The notes: generated by a model from the letters alone, not told the origin. 64,000 bases of DNA from CBDCXE01 sp965223725 [NCBI: Nitrospinota bacterium] (GCA_965223725.1 CBDCXE010000005.1:682001-746000); one strand, 5' to 3'. Positions 24,510 to 34,511 are shown, counted from the stretch's first letter. Made by a program: numbers and translations.

Positions 24510-26249
24510 TTACTTATCTACAATAGCAGGAGTGATAAAAACCAGCAGCTCTAACCGTTTATCGATGTTGCGCCTGTTTTTAAACAGCCAACCAATACCA
24601 GGGATCTTGTGAAACCACGGGACACGATCCTGGAGCGTGCCATCCTCTTTTTCGAACATACCGCCCAGGGCCGCCGATCCGCCGTTCTCCACCACCACAT
24701 TTGTAGATATCTCTTTTTTCTTGATCGCCGGTGTGCCCTGCACGCTCAATGTGTTATCGACTTCATCTTTTTTTACATTGATATTGAGCCTGATTTTATC
24801 ATCCTTCATTATCAGCGCCTTTACCGATAACGCTATCACCGCTTCCTTGAACCGCACATTCGGCCCTTTTTCAGCGGAGCTGGCCTGGTATGGGATCTCT
24901 TTGCCAGATTTAATTGAGGCCAAACCACCATTTACGGTCATGATCTTCGGGTTCGACAAAGTGCGGCTGACACCCTCCCGCTCCAGCGCGAACAGTTTCG
25001 CGTGCAAAAGTGTGGACCCTGTGACGCCACCCAGCGCAATACCAACCACTGCGCCTGCCGGATTGGCGACAACGTCACCAGTGTTCGGATCAACAGCGCT
25101 GTCTGGCGGCAGGGATACGACATCCGGCGAACCGTCGCCGCTGTTGGAGCCGCCAAATACGCCAATACCACTGGGAAAAGTCTGGTTAGTAGTCCTGTAT
25201 ACGTGGCCGCCCCACTGGATGCCAAGGTCGTCAATGGAGCTTCTTTGGATCTCAACAATTCTGGCTTCTATATAAACCTGCCTTGGCTTTACATCGATAT
25301 CCTTGATCAGCTTCATGATTCGCTCCATCCTGTGCGGGTGCGCCTTTATGGTGATCATGTTTTCCGCGTCGTATAGCGCAAAGGTCAGCCCCGATCCGAC
25401 TTCGCCAGCTATTTCGCTTTTATTTCCCTTTGTGTCGACACTTCCAGCCGCGCCATCCCCCAGATATTTTTCCTTGTCCTTTCTTTTCTCTTCTGTGCCA
25501 TACAGCTCATTCAGGTAAGCCAACGCTTCCACAGGGTCGGCGTATCGAAACCGGTAACTGCGAATCGCAATGCCCACACCCTCTTCCGATGTTTTAGTCA
25601 GGGCAGACTCTATATTCTGTCGACGTTTCTGTTTGGTCAGCTCGATGTCTGTCTTGATATTGCTGATTCTCTGGCTTTGCAGTTTGGCAAAATAGTCGTA
25701 TGTACTAATGATCACCGGGCTGCTTTTCGTTATTCCATGCGATATTTGGTTATTAGCGAATATATCGCGTCCATCCACAGACGCCACAAGACTGTTGGAC
25801 CGTACCAGGGTCTCCAGCGCTTTGAACCAAGAAACATTATTCAGGGCCAAATCAACCGATTCGAAATTTTCTATACTGGGATGAATAATAAAGTTGATGC
25901 CGCCTGCTTCCGCCAAAGTTCTGATAGCCGTCGTCACAGATGTGCCCGATAGGTTAAGCGATATTTTATCGTCCGGCGCCGTGGTTTCATTCGATAGCGT
26001 CACCAGATCGACCTTGACTTTGGAGCGTTGCCCCGGTTTGGATGAATTTCCATCATCTATTACAGGCAGAGCAATTTCATCAGAGTCACGCTTCAGGTTA
26101 AACTCTGGGGGGATAGGACCAAATTGTTCATCGCCGACGCCTGTGGGCTCATATTTGATATCTGTAGATCCGCCTCGATCCATACCTGTCGCGCAAGACG
26201 CCAATACGCTTATAAAACACACCATCATCAAGATCTGAATTTGTTTCAT
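24510..26249 (-). CDS. mshL: MshL/PilQ-type pilus secretin
   Basis: 579 residues. The lipoprotein signal has lipobox VLASCATG. The N-terminal STN/N-domains (LNLSGTSVTTAIRTLAEAGG; NNVSWFKALETLV) precede the secretin core (VKPRQVYIEARIVEIQRSSI, GGVTGSTLLHAKLFALEREG, LSNPKIMTVNGGLASIKSG, LGGMFEKEDG, KIPGIGWLF). It forms the outer-membrane ring for a type IV pilus. The order PilMN-PilO-PilP-secretin matches mshIJKL more closely than pilMNOPQ because of the short PilP-like protein. It overlaps the upstream stop by 4 bp. Confidence 0.9.
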   Translation of the reverse strand: MKQIQILMMVCFISVLASCATGMDRGGSTDIKYEPTGVGDEQFGPIPPEFNLKRDSDEIALPVIDDGNSSKPGQRSKVKVDLVTLSNETTAPDDKISLNLSGTSVTTAIRTLAEAGGINFIIHPSIENFESVDLALNNVSWFKALETLVRSNSLVASVDGRDIFANNQISHGITKSSPVIISTYDYFAKLQSQRISNIKTDIELTKQKRRQNIESALTKTSEEGVGIAIRSYRFRYADPVEALAYLNELYGTEEKRKDKEKYLGDGAAGSVDTKGNKSEIAGEVGSGLTFALYDAENMITIKAHPHRMERIMKLIKDIDVKPRQVYIEARIVEIQRSSIDDLGIQWGGHVYRTTNQTFPSGIGVFGGSNSGDGSPDVVSLPPDSAVDPNTGDVVANPAGAVVGIALGGVTGSTLLHAKLFALEREGVSRTLSNPKIMTVNGGLASIKSGKEIPYQASSAEKGPNVRFKEAVIALSVKALIMKDDKIRLNINVKKDEVDNTLSVQGTPAIKKKEISTNVVVENGGSAALGGMFEKEDGTLQDRVPWFHKIPGIGWLFKNRRNIDKRLELLVFITPAIVDK

Positions 26250-26545
26250 TTGGCGCGCTTTTTAAGTTTGTATACGACTTTTTTTGTTCCATCGCAGGCT
26301 TCCACAGCGCTTAAACTTATATCTGTAATTATGTATCTTCCCAACTTCTCCCCCAGCTCATACGCTTTCCCTCCAATGACTGCTACCCTTTTGTTACCGG
26401 AGACCAGGACCATGGTCAGCTCCGGTTTCCCACTATTCCTGTCGCTATTTGACCGGACTTTTGCATGGTCACCGGCTTCTGCGGTCATAGCATATTCTGC
26501 AGATAAAACAAGTGTCACGGCTATAGTCAGCTTCATAAAAATCAT
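26246..26545 (-). CDS. mshK: MshK/PilP-like pilus assembly protein
   Basis: 99 residues with a signal peptide (MKLTIAVTLVLSAEYAMTAEA) and a short homology-region-like domain (VSGNKRVAVIGGKAYELGEK, GRYIITDISLSAVEACDG), as in PilP, GspC and MshK, which link the inner-membrane complex to the secretin. The identification rests on size, fold hints and position between PilO-like and secretin genes. Confidence 0.65.
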   Translation of the reverse strand: MIFMKLTIAVTLVLSAEYAMTAEAGDHAKVRSNSDRNSGKPELTMVLVSGNKRVAVIGGKAYELGEKLGRYIITDISLSAVEACDGTKKVVYKLKKRAK

Positions 26546-26548
26546 TTT

Positions 26549-27127
26549 CTATACACTCGAATGCAACTCCAGAAGTAAAGTGGTGGTCGGTTTCGAATCG
26601 CCTGCTGTTGGATTTGCGGTCATCGTCATTTGCTGCATTTGTACATTTATCGGTAATGTAACCAGCTCCGCTATGAATTCAGCTGATGAAAAGTAATCGG
26701 ACTGGAAAGAGATATTTATGACAGATTTTCTAACTGGTTTTGTCAGTTTATTGTCAGAGTTTACTGTTTCATTTTTTATGCTGGTCGAAACATTCAGCAC
26801 CGCTACCTTTCCACTTTTTGTTTCAATAAAAGAAAAAAACGATTTCAGCTTATCGTCTATGGTTAATAGGTTGCTCTGTTGTATCTGGTCCTGAATTGAA
26901 TTATACCGATCAGTTTCATCTTTTAGACTCGATTTGTATGGAGCGATATCCACCAGGTATGCGGATAATTCTGTGATTCTGTTTTTCAATGTTGAGATAT
27001 TAGATTTCCTCTCTCTGATCTTGGCCACTGCAGGGGAAATGACAAAAAATTCAGCAGATGCATATATACCCAGCAGCAATGCAACGGTAATCAATGCTAT
27101 TTCACGACTATTCATATTCACTTTCAT
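26549..27127 (-). CDS. PilO/MshJ-type pilus assembly protein
   Basis: 192 residues: a single N-terminal membrane helix (EIALITVALLLGIYASAEFF), a coiled coil (RERKSNISTLKNRITEL) and a ferredoxin-like C-terminal domain with NISFQSDYFSSAEFIAELV, the usual PilO layout. It pairs with PilN in the inner-membrane alignment complex. It lies 3 bp before the PilP-like gene and 8 bp after the PilN part. Confidence 0.8.
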   Translation of the reverse strand: MKVNMNSREIALITVALLLGIYASAEFFVISPAVAKIRERKSNISTLKNRITELSAYLVDIAPYKSSLKDETDRYNSIQDQIQQSNLLTIDDKLKSFFSFIETKSGKVAVLNVSTSIKNETVNSDNKLTKPVRKSVINISFQSDYFSSAEFIAELVTLPINVQMQQMTMTANPTAGDSKPTTTLLLELHSSV

Positions 27128-27135
27128 AACTTTGG

Positions 27136-28086
27136 TTAATGCGTGAAAGCGGATGGAGCGTCTGCTGAGCTTGCCATTTTGAGCGGGCTATGCTCCAGGT
27201 TTGCTAATATTTCAAATGTCATCGTATCGAGACTTTTGTTGATCGTCTTATCTTTACTGACTGACCTGATGGTCACAGAATTAAAAGCAGGGGAAGTTGA
27301 TAATTTGTAAAAAAGCTTATTCAAAGCGGCCAGCTTTTCTGTTTCAGTTTGCCGAATAATTCCTTTAAACCGTATTCCAGGCTGAACGATACTGCCCCCG
27401 GCATTGGCAAAGTCTATGGACCAGCTGGTTAATGCAATATTCGCCGGAAAACTGGCTGCTACATTGTTGAATATAAATTTCCAGTCATAAGAATCAGCTT
27501 TATTTGCCAATATGTCCAGGTTTGATGATAGTCCCGCCCTTCGCTGTTCCACATTTTTCAATTCAGCCAGGATAGTATCACGATATTTATACCGGGATTC
27601 CAAAAAGGATACGTCATGTTGCAGTTTTGTGATGGTTCCGTTTAGCTTGTTTAGCTTTGTATCGATAAGTTTATTTGCCAATATAAAGTTTAGTAACAGC
27701 AAAACCAAAAGGGTGAGGAATACCAGGTTTTGGCGCAAAACGCCAGAGCCAGAGCGTGCCCTGGATGATGATAGATGAACTGTTTGACCTCTATCAATGG
27801 CAACCCCCACCAAAGGAGCAAAGGCCGATCCTCTCTCCAGCAGCCCCTCCGATACAGAAGGATCTACATTAATGTTGCTTCCTAAAGGGTTGTATACATA
27901 GGCTATGCACTTTTCATGATCCATCATATGCTTTTTAATGACGCTGTTTAGCTCACCCTCACCCAATATATAGCAGTGATCAATTCTCGAAAGGTCAAAC
28001 CTTGATTTCACATAATCGATAAAGCGGGTCAGCTCTAGCTGAAACTTTTTAATCGCCATTTTGTCATCGGCGCCATTTGCCCCCAA
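27136..28086 (-). CDS. PilN part of a PilM-PilN fusion (GspL-like), downstream fragment
   Basis: A 316-residue frame from TTG 28086. The first ~100 residues (MAIKKFQLELTRFIDYVKSR, CYILGEG, PLVGVAIDRG) are the end of an actin-like PilM domain. A membrane helix (VFLTLLVLLLLNFILANKL) and a PilN periplasmic domain with coiled coil follow. In most systems PilM and PilN are separate. Here they are continuous, as in GspL of type II secretion. Removing one base from the GGGGG run (28080-28084) joins this frame to the upstream PilM part, so TTG 28086 is not the true start. Confidence 0.8.
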   Translation of the reverse strand: MGANGADDKMAIKKFQLELTRFIDYVKSRFDLSRIDHCYILGEGELNSVIKKHMMDHEKCIAYVYNPLGSNINVDPSVSEGLLERGSAFAPLVGVAIDRGQTVHLSSSRARSGSGVLRQNLVFLTLLVLLLLNFILANKLIDTKLNKLNGTITKLQHDVSFLESRYKYRDTILAELKNVEQRRAGLSSNLDILANKADSYDWKFIFNNVAASFPANIALTSWSIDFANAGGSIVQPGIRFKGIIRQTETEKLAALNKLFYKLSTSPAFNSVTIRSVSKDKTINKSLDTMTFEILANLEHSPLKMASSADAPSAFTH

Positions 28087-28728
28087 CCGCTATCTCACGT
28101 AAAAACAGAGGGACGCCATTTTCATACAGATAGAACCCGGCGCCAGCGCCAACAACATGGATAAACAAATTACGTGATTCTGTCTCAATTTCGGCGCTCT
28201 GTTTCATCAACGCTGTAATAGATGCGGGGATAGTCGAGAACCCGGCATGCTCGAAACCAGCCTCTTCAACTATCGCTTTGCGACGCCCTGACTCTTCCTC
28301 AGATATAACACTGAACATTGCGCGCTGATGGTTTTCCTGCAACCCCTTACCCAATGTCCATAAATCATACTCGGCGTGAGACAACGGAAACGGAAGGGAA
28401 CTTTCCTCCATATATTTTACAGACGATAAAGCGTCTTTATCTGGCATATAAGGAAACTCAACAAACTTGTTAACGATTCCTGGGCCCCTTACAAGCTCTA
28501 ACACAGATGTTTTGTTGATCCAATATGTGACGCTCTATGCTCGTGATAAACAGAGGCGAGCGCTTTTTGAATATCATCAGAATTGCCGTTAATATGCTGT
28601 TCTGATAACGATTTTATGACAAATTGCGATCCATTTTTCTCTACACAGACAGATCGGATATAATCGGCGTCCACTTCAATAGCACAGGAATGCGTTATCT
28701 TACGGTGTTTAAAAAGATTGCGCACCAT
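28064..28728 (-). pseudogene. PilM part of the PilM-PilN fusion, frame-broken
   Basis: Two short frames (28728-28498 and 28504-28064) together make the N-terminal two thirds of an actin-like PilM/MshI domain: CAIEVDADYIRSVCVEKNG, then LELVRGPGIVNKFVEFPYMP and LFIHVVGAGAGFYLYENG. The first break is repaired by adding one A in the AAAA run (28510-28513), giving STKTSVLELVRG. The second is repaired by removing one G at 28080-28084, giving REIAVGANGADDK. Both sit in homopolymers and act in opposite directions, so sequencing error is as likely as mutation. The ATG at 28728 has GGGGGAG immediately upstream. Confidence 0.75.
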
Positions 28729-29073
28729 CTCCCCCAGATCAATAACTTAAAGTTAATCGGTCCAATGGCTTTTGCAGCCAAGTTTGATAATTACCAACCA
28801 AATGAGATCGCAAATACAAAATTTTATGGTTATTTATACCATGCCCTGTCGTAGTATATTACTTCTGGTCATTTATTACAACGTAATTTAACACTGCTGT
28901 AATTAATTTTTACATTTACACTACGCTTGTCGTAGTCCGGCAGGGTGTTCATTACATTATTTTTTTAAATTTATCGTAGCCGGTATGCAAAATATTTCGA
29001 TATTTTGTATAATGGACAGCAGGTAAGCAGTGCAGGCAATGATTGTTTAATTTTTTTTTGGGAGGCGCAACTT
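28729..29073. other. 345-bp divergent intergenic region
   Basis: No gene is seen. The hexamer TCGTAG occurs three times in 130 bp (28849, 28930 and 28974), twice as TGTCGTAGT (28847-28855, 28928-28936), and once as half of the dyad CTACG-N5-CGTAG (28921-28935). A TATAAT at 29008-29013 is a -10 candidate for the TPR gene, with a poor -35 (ATGCAA at 28985). It probably holds divergent promoters for the pilus operon and the TPR gene. Confidence 0.4.
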
Positions 29074-29430
29074 ATGCGTTACATTTTTAGCCTACTGGTC
29101 ATTACCCCTCTTCTTGTTGCATCCTTAGCAATAGCTAATGGAGATGAGCTCCTTGCCACTCCTGAAGGGGCTGAAGAAGCATTATCAAGCGTACTTGCAG
29201 ACGGGGCCAAGGCTCATGCCGCCGGTGACCATACAAAGGCCATCGAGCATTTCACCAAAGCGGTGACAGACCACCCGAAAGTGGCCGAAGCACATTACAA
29301 CCTTGCTGTGGCCCTTCATGGCACTGGTGACCATACCGCTGCCGCAGAGCATTTCAAACATGCGCTGGAGCTGGGTAAGGATAATCCGATGATCACAGAT
29401 TCAAAACTGTTAAAGGCTCATATGAAGTAA
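29074..29430 (+). CDS. Small exported TPR protein
   Basis: 118 residues from ATG 29074, with GGGAGG 8 nt upstream. A signal peptide (MRYIFSLLVITPLLVASLAIA) is followed by two tetratricopeptide repeats (GAKAHAAGDHTKAIEHFTKA; HYNLAVALHGTGDHTAAAEH). It is a periplasmic scaffold protein of unknown partner. It is monocistronic: own promoter region upstream and a strong terminator downstream. Confidence 0.82.
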   Translation: MRYIFSLLVITPLLVASLAIANGDELLATPEGAEEALSSVLADGAKAHAAGDHTKAIEHFTKAVTDHPKVAEAHYNLAVALHGTGDHTAAAEHFKHALELGKDNPMITDSKLLKAHMK

Positions 29431-29461
29431 AAGTTTATCGCTATAACAGGCGAGTTCACAT

Positions 29462-29497
29462 AAAAACCCCGTTATCAGACGATGGCGGGGTTTTTTT
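29462..29497 (+). terminator. Rho-independent terminator
   Basis: AAAAACCCCG (29462-29471) pairs with CGGGGTTTTT (29486-29495), and T continues to 29497. The A tract on the other side makes it usable by the convergent transporter gene as well. Confidence 0.88.
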
Positions 29498-29516
29498 ATG
29501 GGTCAATATATCTTCT

Positions 29517-30194
29517 TTAAGCGATAATCCAGAATGCGCCGACGCATATAGTCAAGGCTGAGCATCCACTCAAAAATCCACGATAGCTAACATACCCACC
29601 CTCGGCAAGCTTACCTGCAGACATGCCTATGAGCGTGGCGAATCCGGTCATAGCGGCTATGGTGCCGATACCGAAAAAGAGCAGGTAGAATGCTGACGAG
29701 ATCAAAGTTGGAAGGGCAAGGGCCGGCAGAACCCCTAAAATATGCGCCCCGCCAGCAAAGCCGTGAAGCACACCCACTGCGAAAGCGGCATGGGTGTGCT
29801 GATGTGTTATCAGCACTTTTTCATTATCCTCGCTGATATGGGCATGGGTGTGGCTATGTGAAGAGTCGTCATGGGTATGATGGTGCTCATGCACATTATT
29901 GGAGAAAGCTTTTTTGATCCCCCACAACCCGATCGCTATCAACGTTATACCAACAACTGTTTCCGCATGGGTCGATACCATCTCGACATTTATATATTCA
30001 CGGAGGGCAATCGCCATGGCTCCTACACTGATGGCGCCGAATGAGTGCCCGATACCCCAACGAAAACCGACAGCCCATTTCTTCTGACCGTCCGCGGCAA
30101 GGGGCGCTACTGCGGCAATATGATCTGGCCCAATGAGTGTATGGACCAGCCCGGCGAGAAGACCGGCCATTGAGGCAATAACTATAGTTTCCAC
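29517..30194 (-). CDS. Nickel/cobalt (NicO/UreH-like) transporter
   Basis: 225 residues from GTG 30194, with about six membrane helices. The metal motif HTLIGPDHIAAVAP in helix 1 and RWGIGHSFGAISVG in the next match the NicO/UreH branch. A cytoplasmic loop is rich in His (VHEHHHTHDDSSHSHTHAHI), a metal-binding feature of RcnA/HoxN-like proteins. A second motif (GVLHGFAGGAHILGVLPAL) repeats in the C-terminal half. It probably imports Ni or Co, or effluxes it. No urease or hydrogenase genes are nearby to tell which. Confidence 0.83.
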   Translation of the reverse strand: METIVIASMAGLLAGLVHTLIGPDHIAAVAPLAADGQKKWAVGFRWGIGHSFGAISVGAMAIALREYINVEMVSTHAETVVGITLIAIGLWGIKKAFSNNVHEHHHTHDDSSHSHTHAHISEDNEKVLITHQHTHAAFAVGVLHGFAGGAHILGVLPALALPTLISSAFYLLFFGIGTIAAMTGFATLIGMSAGKLAEGGYVSYRGFLSGCSALTICVGAFWIIA

Positions 30195-30243
30195 AATTAA
30201 TATTTTATCACGGAATGATCAAACCTGGATCAATGTTACCAAT

Positions 30244-31205
30244 TTAGTCTGCCGCCAGACAGAGTTTATCAAGTGTGTGGATGAGATCATCAGCGCTAAG
30301 CTTGTTGGTCCAGGTATCCGCGCCGACACTTTTGCATTTCAAAATCATCTTCTCATTTATCAGTGACGAAAAAATAACCACTGGTATCGCGTTGAGCCCA
30401 TTGTTTTCTTTGATAGACCTGCACAATGTCAGACCATCCATTTTCGGCATTTCGATATCGGTCACCACTGCGCCCAGATATTCGGCCATAGGTTTCCCGT
30501 TTTGCATGGCGACTGCTAATCTGCCGCAGATTTCATCATATGCGTCTTGTCCGTTATCAAACATCACCAGGTTGGTATAACCTGCCGCTGCCATGGCCTT
30601 TTTCAGGCTGGCTCGAACAATCTTCGAATCCTCTGCAACGATTAGTTTTTACATCTTCCCGTACGGTACATTTTTTAACAGCGATTTCCGCCTGACCACT
30701 ATCCGGGTTGCTGTAGATAAGGCTCGATTGCGGAAAAACATCCACCACCACATGTTCCATATCGACCACTAATACATTGGTGTTGTCAATCGTTATAGAT
30801 GAATTAATGCTGGCGCCGAAATGATCTATCAGTGGTGAAAGCGGTGATATATCTTGCCAGGAACATCGGTAAATCTGCCCTACCCCATCCACCAGAAACC
30901 CGTACACCTTTTCATTGAACTCACATATCAATATCACAGGCCGCTGGTTTTCACGTTCGACCCGGTCAAAGCCCAGGTGCGTTACCAGGTCAATTATCTG
31001 AATTGTAGAATCGCGCAATAGAAGTGTTCCCAGTATCGAAGGAGCGCTGTCCGGCAGTTTGGTAACAGACTCCGGCTTGAACTGGATAATTTCCCTGAGT
31101 TTGGCGATATTGACACCAAAACTTTGCGCGGCCAAGGAAAAATTCGATGATCTCGACTTCGTTTGTACCGCTTTCCAGCAATATCTTTGAACTTTTCACA
31201 ATCAA
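30244..31205 (-). pseudogene. cheV: CheV (CheW-receiver) chemotaxis protein, two frame breaks
   Basis: Three frames make one CheV. The start is TTG 31205 with SSKILLESGTNEVEIIEFFL, then the CheW domain (SFGVNIAKLREIIQFKP, PSILGTLLLRDSTIQIIDLV) from about 31135, then a receiver (KLIVAEDSKIVRASLKKAM, VVTDIEMPKMDGLTLCRSIK, VIFSSLINEKMILKCKSVGA) to 30244. Removing one base near 31134-31142 and one from TTTTT at 30646-30650 restores the frame. CheV couples chemoreceptors to CheA. No other chemotaxis gene lies here. The conservation on both sides of each break argues for sequence error or very recent mutation. Confidence 0.85.
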
Positions 31206-31250
31206 TCACCCTTAGGCCATGCCTTTTATTATAGCATGCCTATAGTATAG

Positions 31251-32271
31251 TTAGGTTGTAACGCGCAACCCGGTATGCGCGACTTTGAAAGGTAAACGCT
31301 TGCATACCCTGGATTGCTCAACAGCCTTTGTCACATCTTCATGATAATCCCTGGGCGCAACTATAATAAAACAGCCGCCACCACCTGCTCCACACACCTT
31401 GCCCGCGCTGGCGCCCGCTTGACCGGCGGATTCAATAGCATTTTCTATCTCCGGGGTTGTCATGGCCGGGAAGAGTTTCCGGCGGGCATTCCATTCATTG
31501 GCAATCGTCCACGAAAATTTCTCCGCATCCAACGCTTTCAACGCCTCGGCGCATTCCAGCGCGCATTCCAGATATTCTGCCGAACAATCGCATCGCTTTA
31601 CGATCTTTGTCGATCACTCGCTTGAACATCTCCCCAATTATTGATTCCTGAATTGCGTGATTTGCCGGAATAAAAAAAGCAGTATGTTATTTTCCAAAAA
31701 TTTACCGGCTCGCGATATTTTTTCCCGTTTCATCCCGCCGGGTGGAAAATGAAAAGCGCCAACAGAGCCATAAACCGCCGCGCCATAATCTTGTAGTCCG
31801 GTGGGTATGCCCAGCAGGCCCGCTTCGATATCCTTGGCTATATCGATGATTTTTTCTTTTGATAATGTTCTGTTTTGTATATTTGGCCAAAGCGCCGCAC
31901 AGCGCAATATTCAACGTCGACGACCCTGCCAACCCGGCCCCGGCTGGCGCGCCGGAGCGTGTGATGATTTCCACACCAGAGTTATCTTTTATAAAATATT
32001 GAACAAGCCGGCTCAACAACCCGAGGGAATGGTTATGCTTCACTTTATCGATTGAGCCAAACAGGACAGTTTTGTTCTGATCCTGCGACTTCAGGACAAT
32101 CTGGCGCCCTTTGAGCCCTCTGATATGAACATTTGCCTTGATAGATATGGCTGCATTGATTGTCACAGCGTTGTCGAACATCAGGTTCAACGGCCAGATA
32201 TCCAGGGTGCCGCCTGCCAGATCTATCCTGGTCGGCGCTGTGGCAATAACGGATCGGGTTGAGTTACCCAT
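31251..32271 (-). pseudogene. GHMP-family sugar kinase (heptose-7-phosphate kinase-like), four frame breaks
   Basis: It begins at ATG 32271 with ATAPTRIDLAGGTLDIWPL, and has the GHMP ATP loop SGAPAGAGLAGSSTLNIALC, the GLQDYGAAVYG segment, an (L)LFYSGKSRNSGINNW-type segment and the late GKVCGAGGGGCFIIV motif 3. The order and motifs match D-glycero-D-manno-heptose 7-phosphate kinase (HddA) and related sugar kinases. One extra base in each of 31873-31876 (TTTT), 31672-31678 (A7), 31632-31635 (CCCC) and 31580-31581 accounts for all breaks. It may act in surface glycan synthesis. The start overlaps the rluB stop as TGATG. Confidence 0.8.
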
Positions 32272-33046
32272 CAATGGCCTGTCGATTTCATCAGTTTTTT
32301 CACCAGGTCGACCGGTACATGCCGCGACTCGCCCGGCTTCAATGCGCCAAGCTTTATCGGCCCAATGCTCACCCTTCGAAGTTTAAGCACCGGGTGCCCC
32401 AGGGTCTCGCACAATCGTCTGATATGCCGTTTTTACCTTCCGTCAATACAACCTTCAGCCAGGCGTTGTTTTTCGTGGTTTCTATCACGCTCACCGATTC
32501 GGCCCGCAGCTTGATCCTGCCCAGGGTAATACCAGAGACCATTTTGCCCAGCGTTTTGCCATCCGGCACATTTCGAACCTTCACATGATATATCCGCTCC
32601 ACCTTCCGTTTGGGCGACAGCGCCGCCTGGCAGAAATCGCCATCATTGGTGAGTAATAACAGCCCTTCCGACATTATATCGAGCCGGCCGACCGGGTAGA
32701 CGTTGAATAGGTCTTGGGAATCATGTCCATCACCGTCACCCTGCCCTTCTCATCAAACCGGGTGGTCACCACACCCTTCGGTTTGTTCATCATCAGGTAT
32801 GCGCGGGGTGTGGAGGACTCGACAGGTTTGCCATCAACGGTTATTTTTGTCGTTTTCCGGGTCGGCAAACGCGACTTTGGTGGTGACCTTTTTACCGTTC
32901 AAACGGACCCGCCCCTCTTCTATGGCTCGTTCCGCCCCTCTCAGGCTCAGCTCGCCAGACCTTGCAATTATTTTATGTATACGGACGGCGCCGCTTCCTT
33001 CGCCAGTATCAGGCGCCCTCTTTTTCTTCATCGAAGGGTTCTTCAT
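32271..33046 (-). pseudogene. rluB: RluB/RsuA-type pseudouridine synthase, three frame breaks
   Basis: The N-terminal S4 domain (VRIHKIIARSGELSLRGAER, GRVRLNGKKV), then YLMMNKPKGVVTT, VYPVGRLD with the catalytic Asp, SEGLLLLTNDG, IYHVKV, and a C-terminus RRLCETLGHPVLKLRRVSIG. It modifies 23S or 16S rRNA. Breaks are repaired by removing one A at 32844-32848, adding one base at 32713 and adding one at 32427-32429. The start is ATG 33046 or 33031, inside the scpB 3' end. The order scpA-scpB-rluB is widespread in bacteria, which supports the reading. Confidence 0.85.
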
Positions 33047-33750
33047 CCGGGTCGTTGTTTTCTTCTTCTGGATGGTAGAACGCTGTTGTGGTTTCGTCAT
33101 CGTTATCTAAAAAAGTTTCCGATTCGTCAAATTCATCTCCGTCACGATCGTCGTCAGCGACGCCATCATCTGCCAGTTCAGTTTCAAACTCCAGCGCCCC
33201 TTGACGCTGTTCGGCAAACGCGTCTCCCATCTCGGCGCCGAACTCTTCCAATGTCGGCATATCGGAAAGCCGGGCCAGCCCAAAATATTCCAGGAAACGG
33301 CTTCGTGGTGCCATACATCATAGGGCGCCCAGGCGCTTTTCTACGACCCATCCCCTTGACCATGCCTTTATCTATAAGACCGCGCATTACCCCGCCAGAA
33401 TCGACACCCCGAATCTCATCAACCTCCGCCCGGGTAACCGGTTGACGATAAGCGATGATTGCCAGCGCCTCCAGCGACGCCCTGGATAATTTTTGCCCTT
33501 TATCCATTTTGTAATAGCTGGTGATCCATTTCGCGTATTCCGGACGGGTTTGTATTCGCCAACCCTCCGCCACCTCGGTCAGCTGCAAAGGTCCCGCTTC
33601 ATAATCGTCTCGCAGCTGGCCCATAATCTCTGCCATCTCTTGCTGTTCAAACTCTCCTTCAAACAGCTTTGCAAGGCTCTCCACCGACAGGGGCGCATCG
33701 GCGATAAACAGAATGTTTTCAATGATGGCTTTCGCTTCATTACGATCCAT
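33009..33750 (-). pseudogene. scpB: ScpB, segregation and condensation protein B, one frame break
   Basis: Winged-helix protein of the SMC-ScpAB condensin. NEAKAIIENILFIADAPLSV, LSRASLEALAIIAYRQPVTR and IRGVDSGGVMRGLIDKGM are diagnostic. The frame is lost after APGRPMMYGTT; deleting one base at 33299-33300 restores TKRFLEYFGLARLSDMPTLE. A long acidic tail of about 50 residues follows. The ATG at 33750 has GCGAGG 6 nt upstream, within the scpA 3' end (14-bp overlap or less). Confidence 0.87.
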
Positions 33751-34511
33751 CATCACCCTCGCTTGTTGTATCTTCAGGATTTACATCCATTTCAGGCTCC
33801 TCTGATTTATAAATCAATATTTCACCGCCTATCCGTGTCTGGTTCACCCGAAGCAGTTTCAGGCGTATAAGCTCCAGCAACGCAAGAAAAGTGGCGATCA
33901 CTTCCATCTTGCCCTTCCCCTCCGCAAACAACGCATCGAACGTAAGGTACTCCTCCGGCTCCAGCATAGCCATGATCTCGCTGATCTTGTCGGTCACCGA
34001 GATCTCTTCTAGTGTTACATTCAGCTCTTTAACACCGCCGTACCGGTCGAGCACGGTCTTGAACGACTTTAACAGCTCCAGCACATCCACTTCCAGCAGT
34101 AGGTCGGCGTCATCCGGCAGGTCATCCGCCGCCGGATTCCTGGAATAGACCTGCGACTGGTTAAGCTCCATCCCCTTCAGGTCCATGGCCGCTTCCTTAT
34201 ATTTCTTGTATTCCACAAGTTTGGCGATCAGGTCGTCCCGCGGGTCGACGCCATCTTCACCTTCTTCATCCTCCTGCTCATGTTGCGGCAGCAGGGTCTT
34301 CGATTTCAGGTATGTAAGGGTAGAAGCCATCACCAGGTATTCGCCGGCGATATCGAGGTTCAGAAGCTCCATCATGTTCACATATTCCAGGTACTGCTCC
34401 GCTATTTCGGCGATGGAGATTTCGTGGATATCGACCTCGCTATCCTTGATAAGATGCAAAAGAAGGTCGAGGGGGCCTTCGAAACACGTCCAGCTTGATA
34501 TTGTATGCCAT
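33740..34511 (-). pseudogene. scpA: ScpA, kleisin subunit of condensin, frame break near the start
   Basis: The true start is ATG 34511 (MAYNIKLDVF). One extra base in AAA at 34482-34484 shifts the frame; removing it gives the family signature DVFEGPLDLLLHLIKDSEVD. The remaining 240 residues (HEISIAEIAEQYLEYV, YLVMASTLTYLKSKTLLP, ATFLALLELIRLKLLRVNQ) are intact. ScpA is the kleisin that bridges SMC heads for chromosome segregation. Loss of this gene is usually harmful, so the break is more likely an error in the sequence than a true pseudogene. Confidence 0.88.

Noticed and set aside
32834-32868. In-frame TGA of the first rluB fragment considered as selenocysteine, given selA nearby
   Set aside because: The conserved continuation is in a different frame, and RluB has no Cys or Sec there; a one-base indel explains it.
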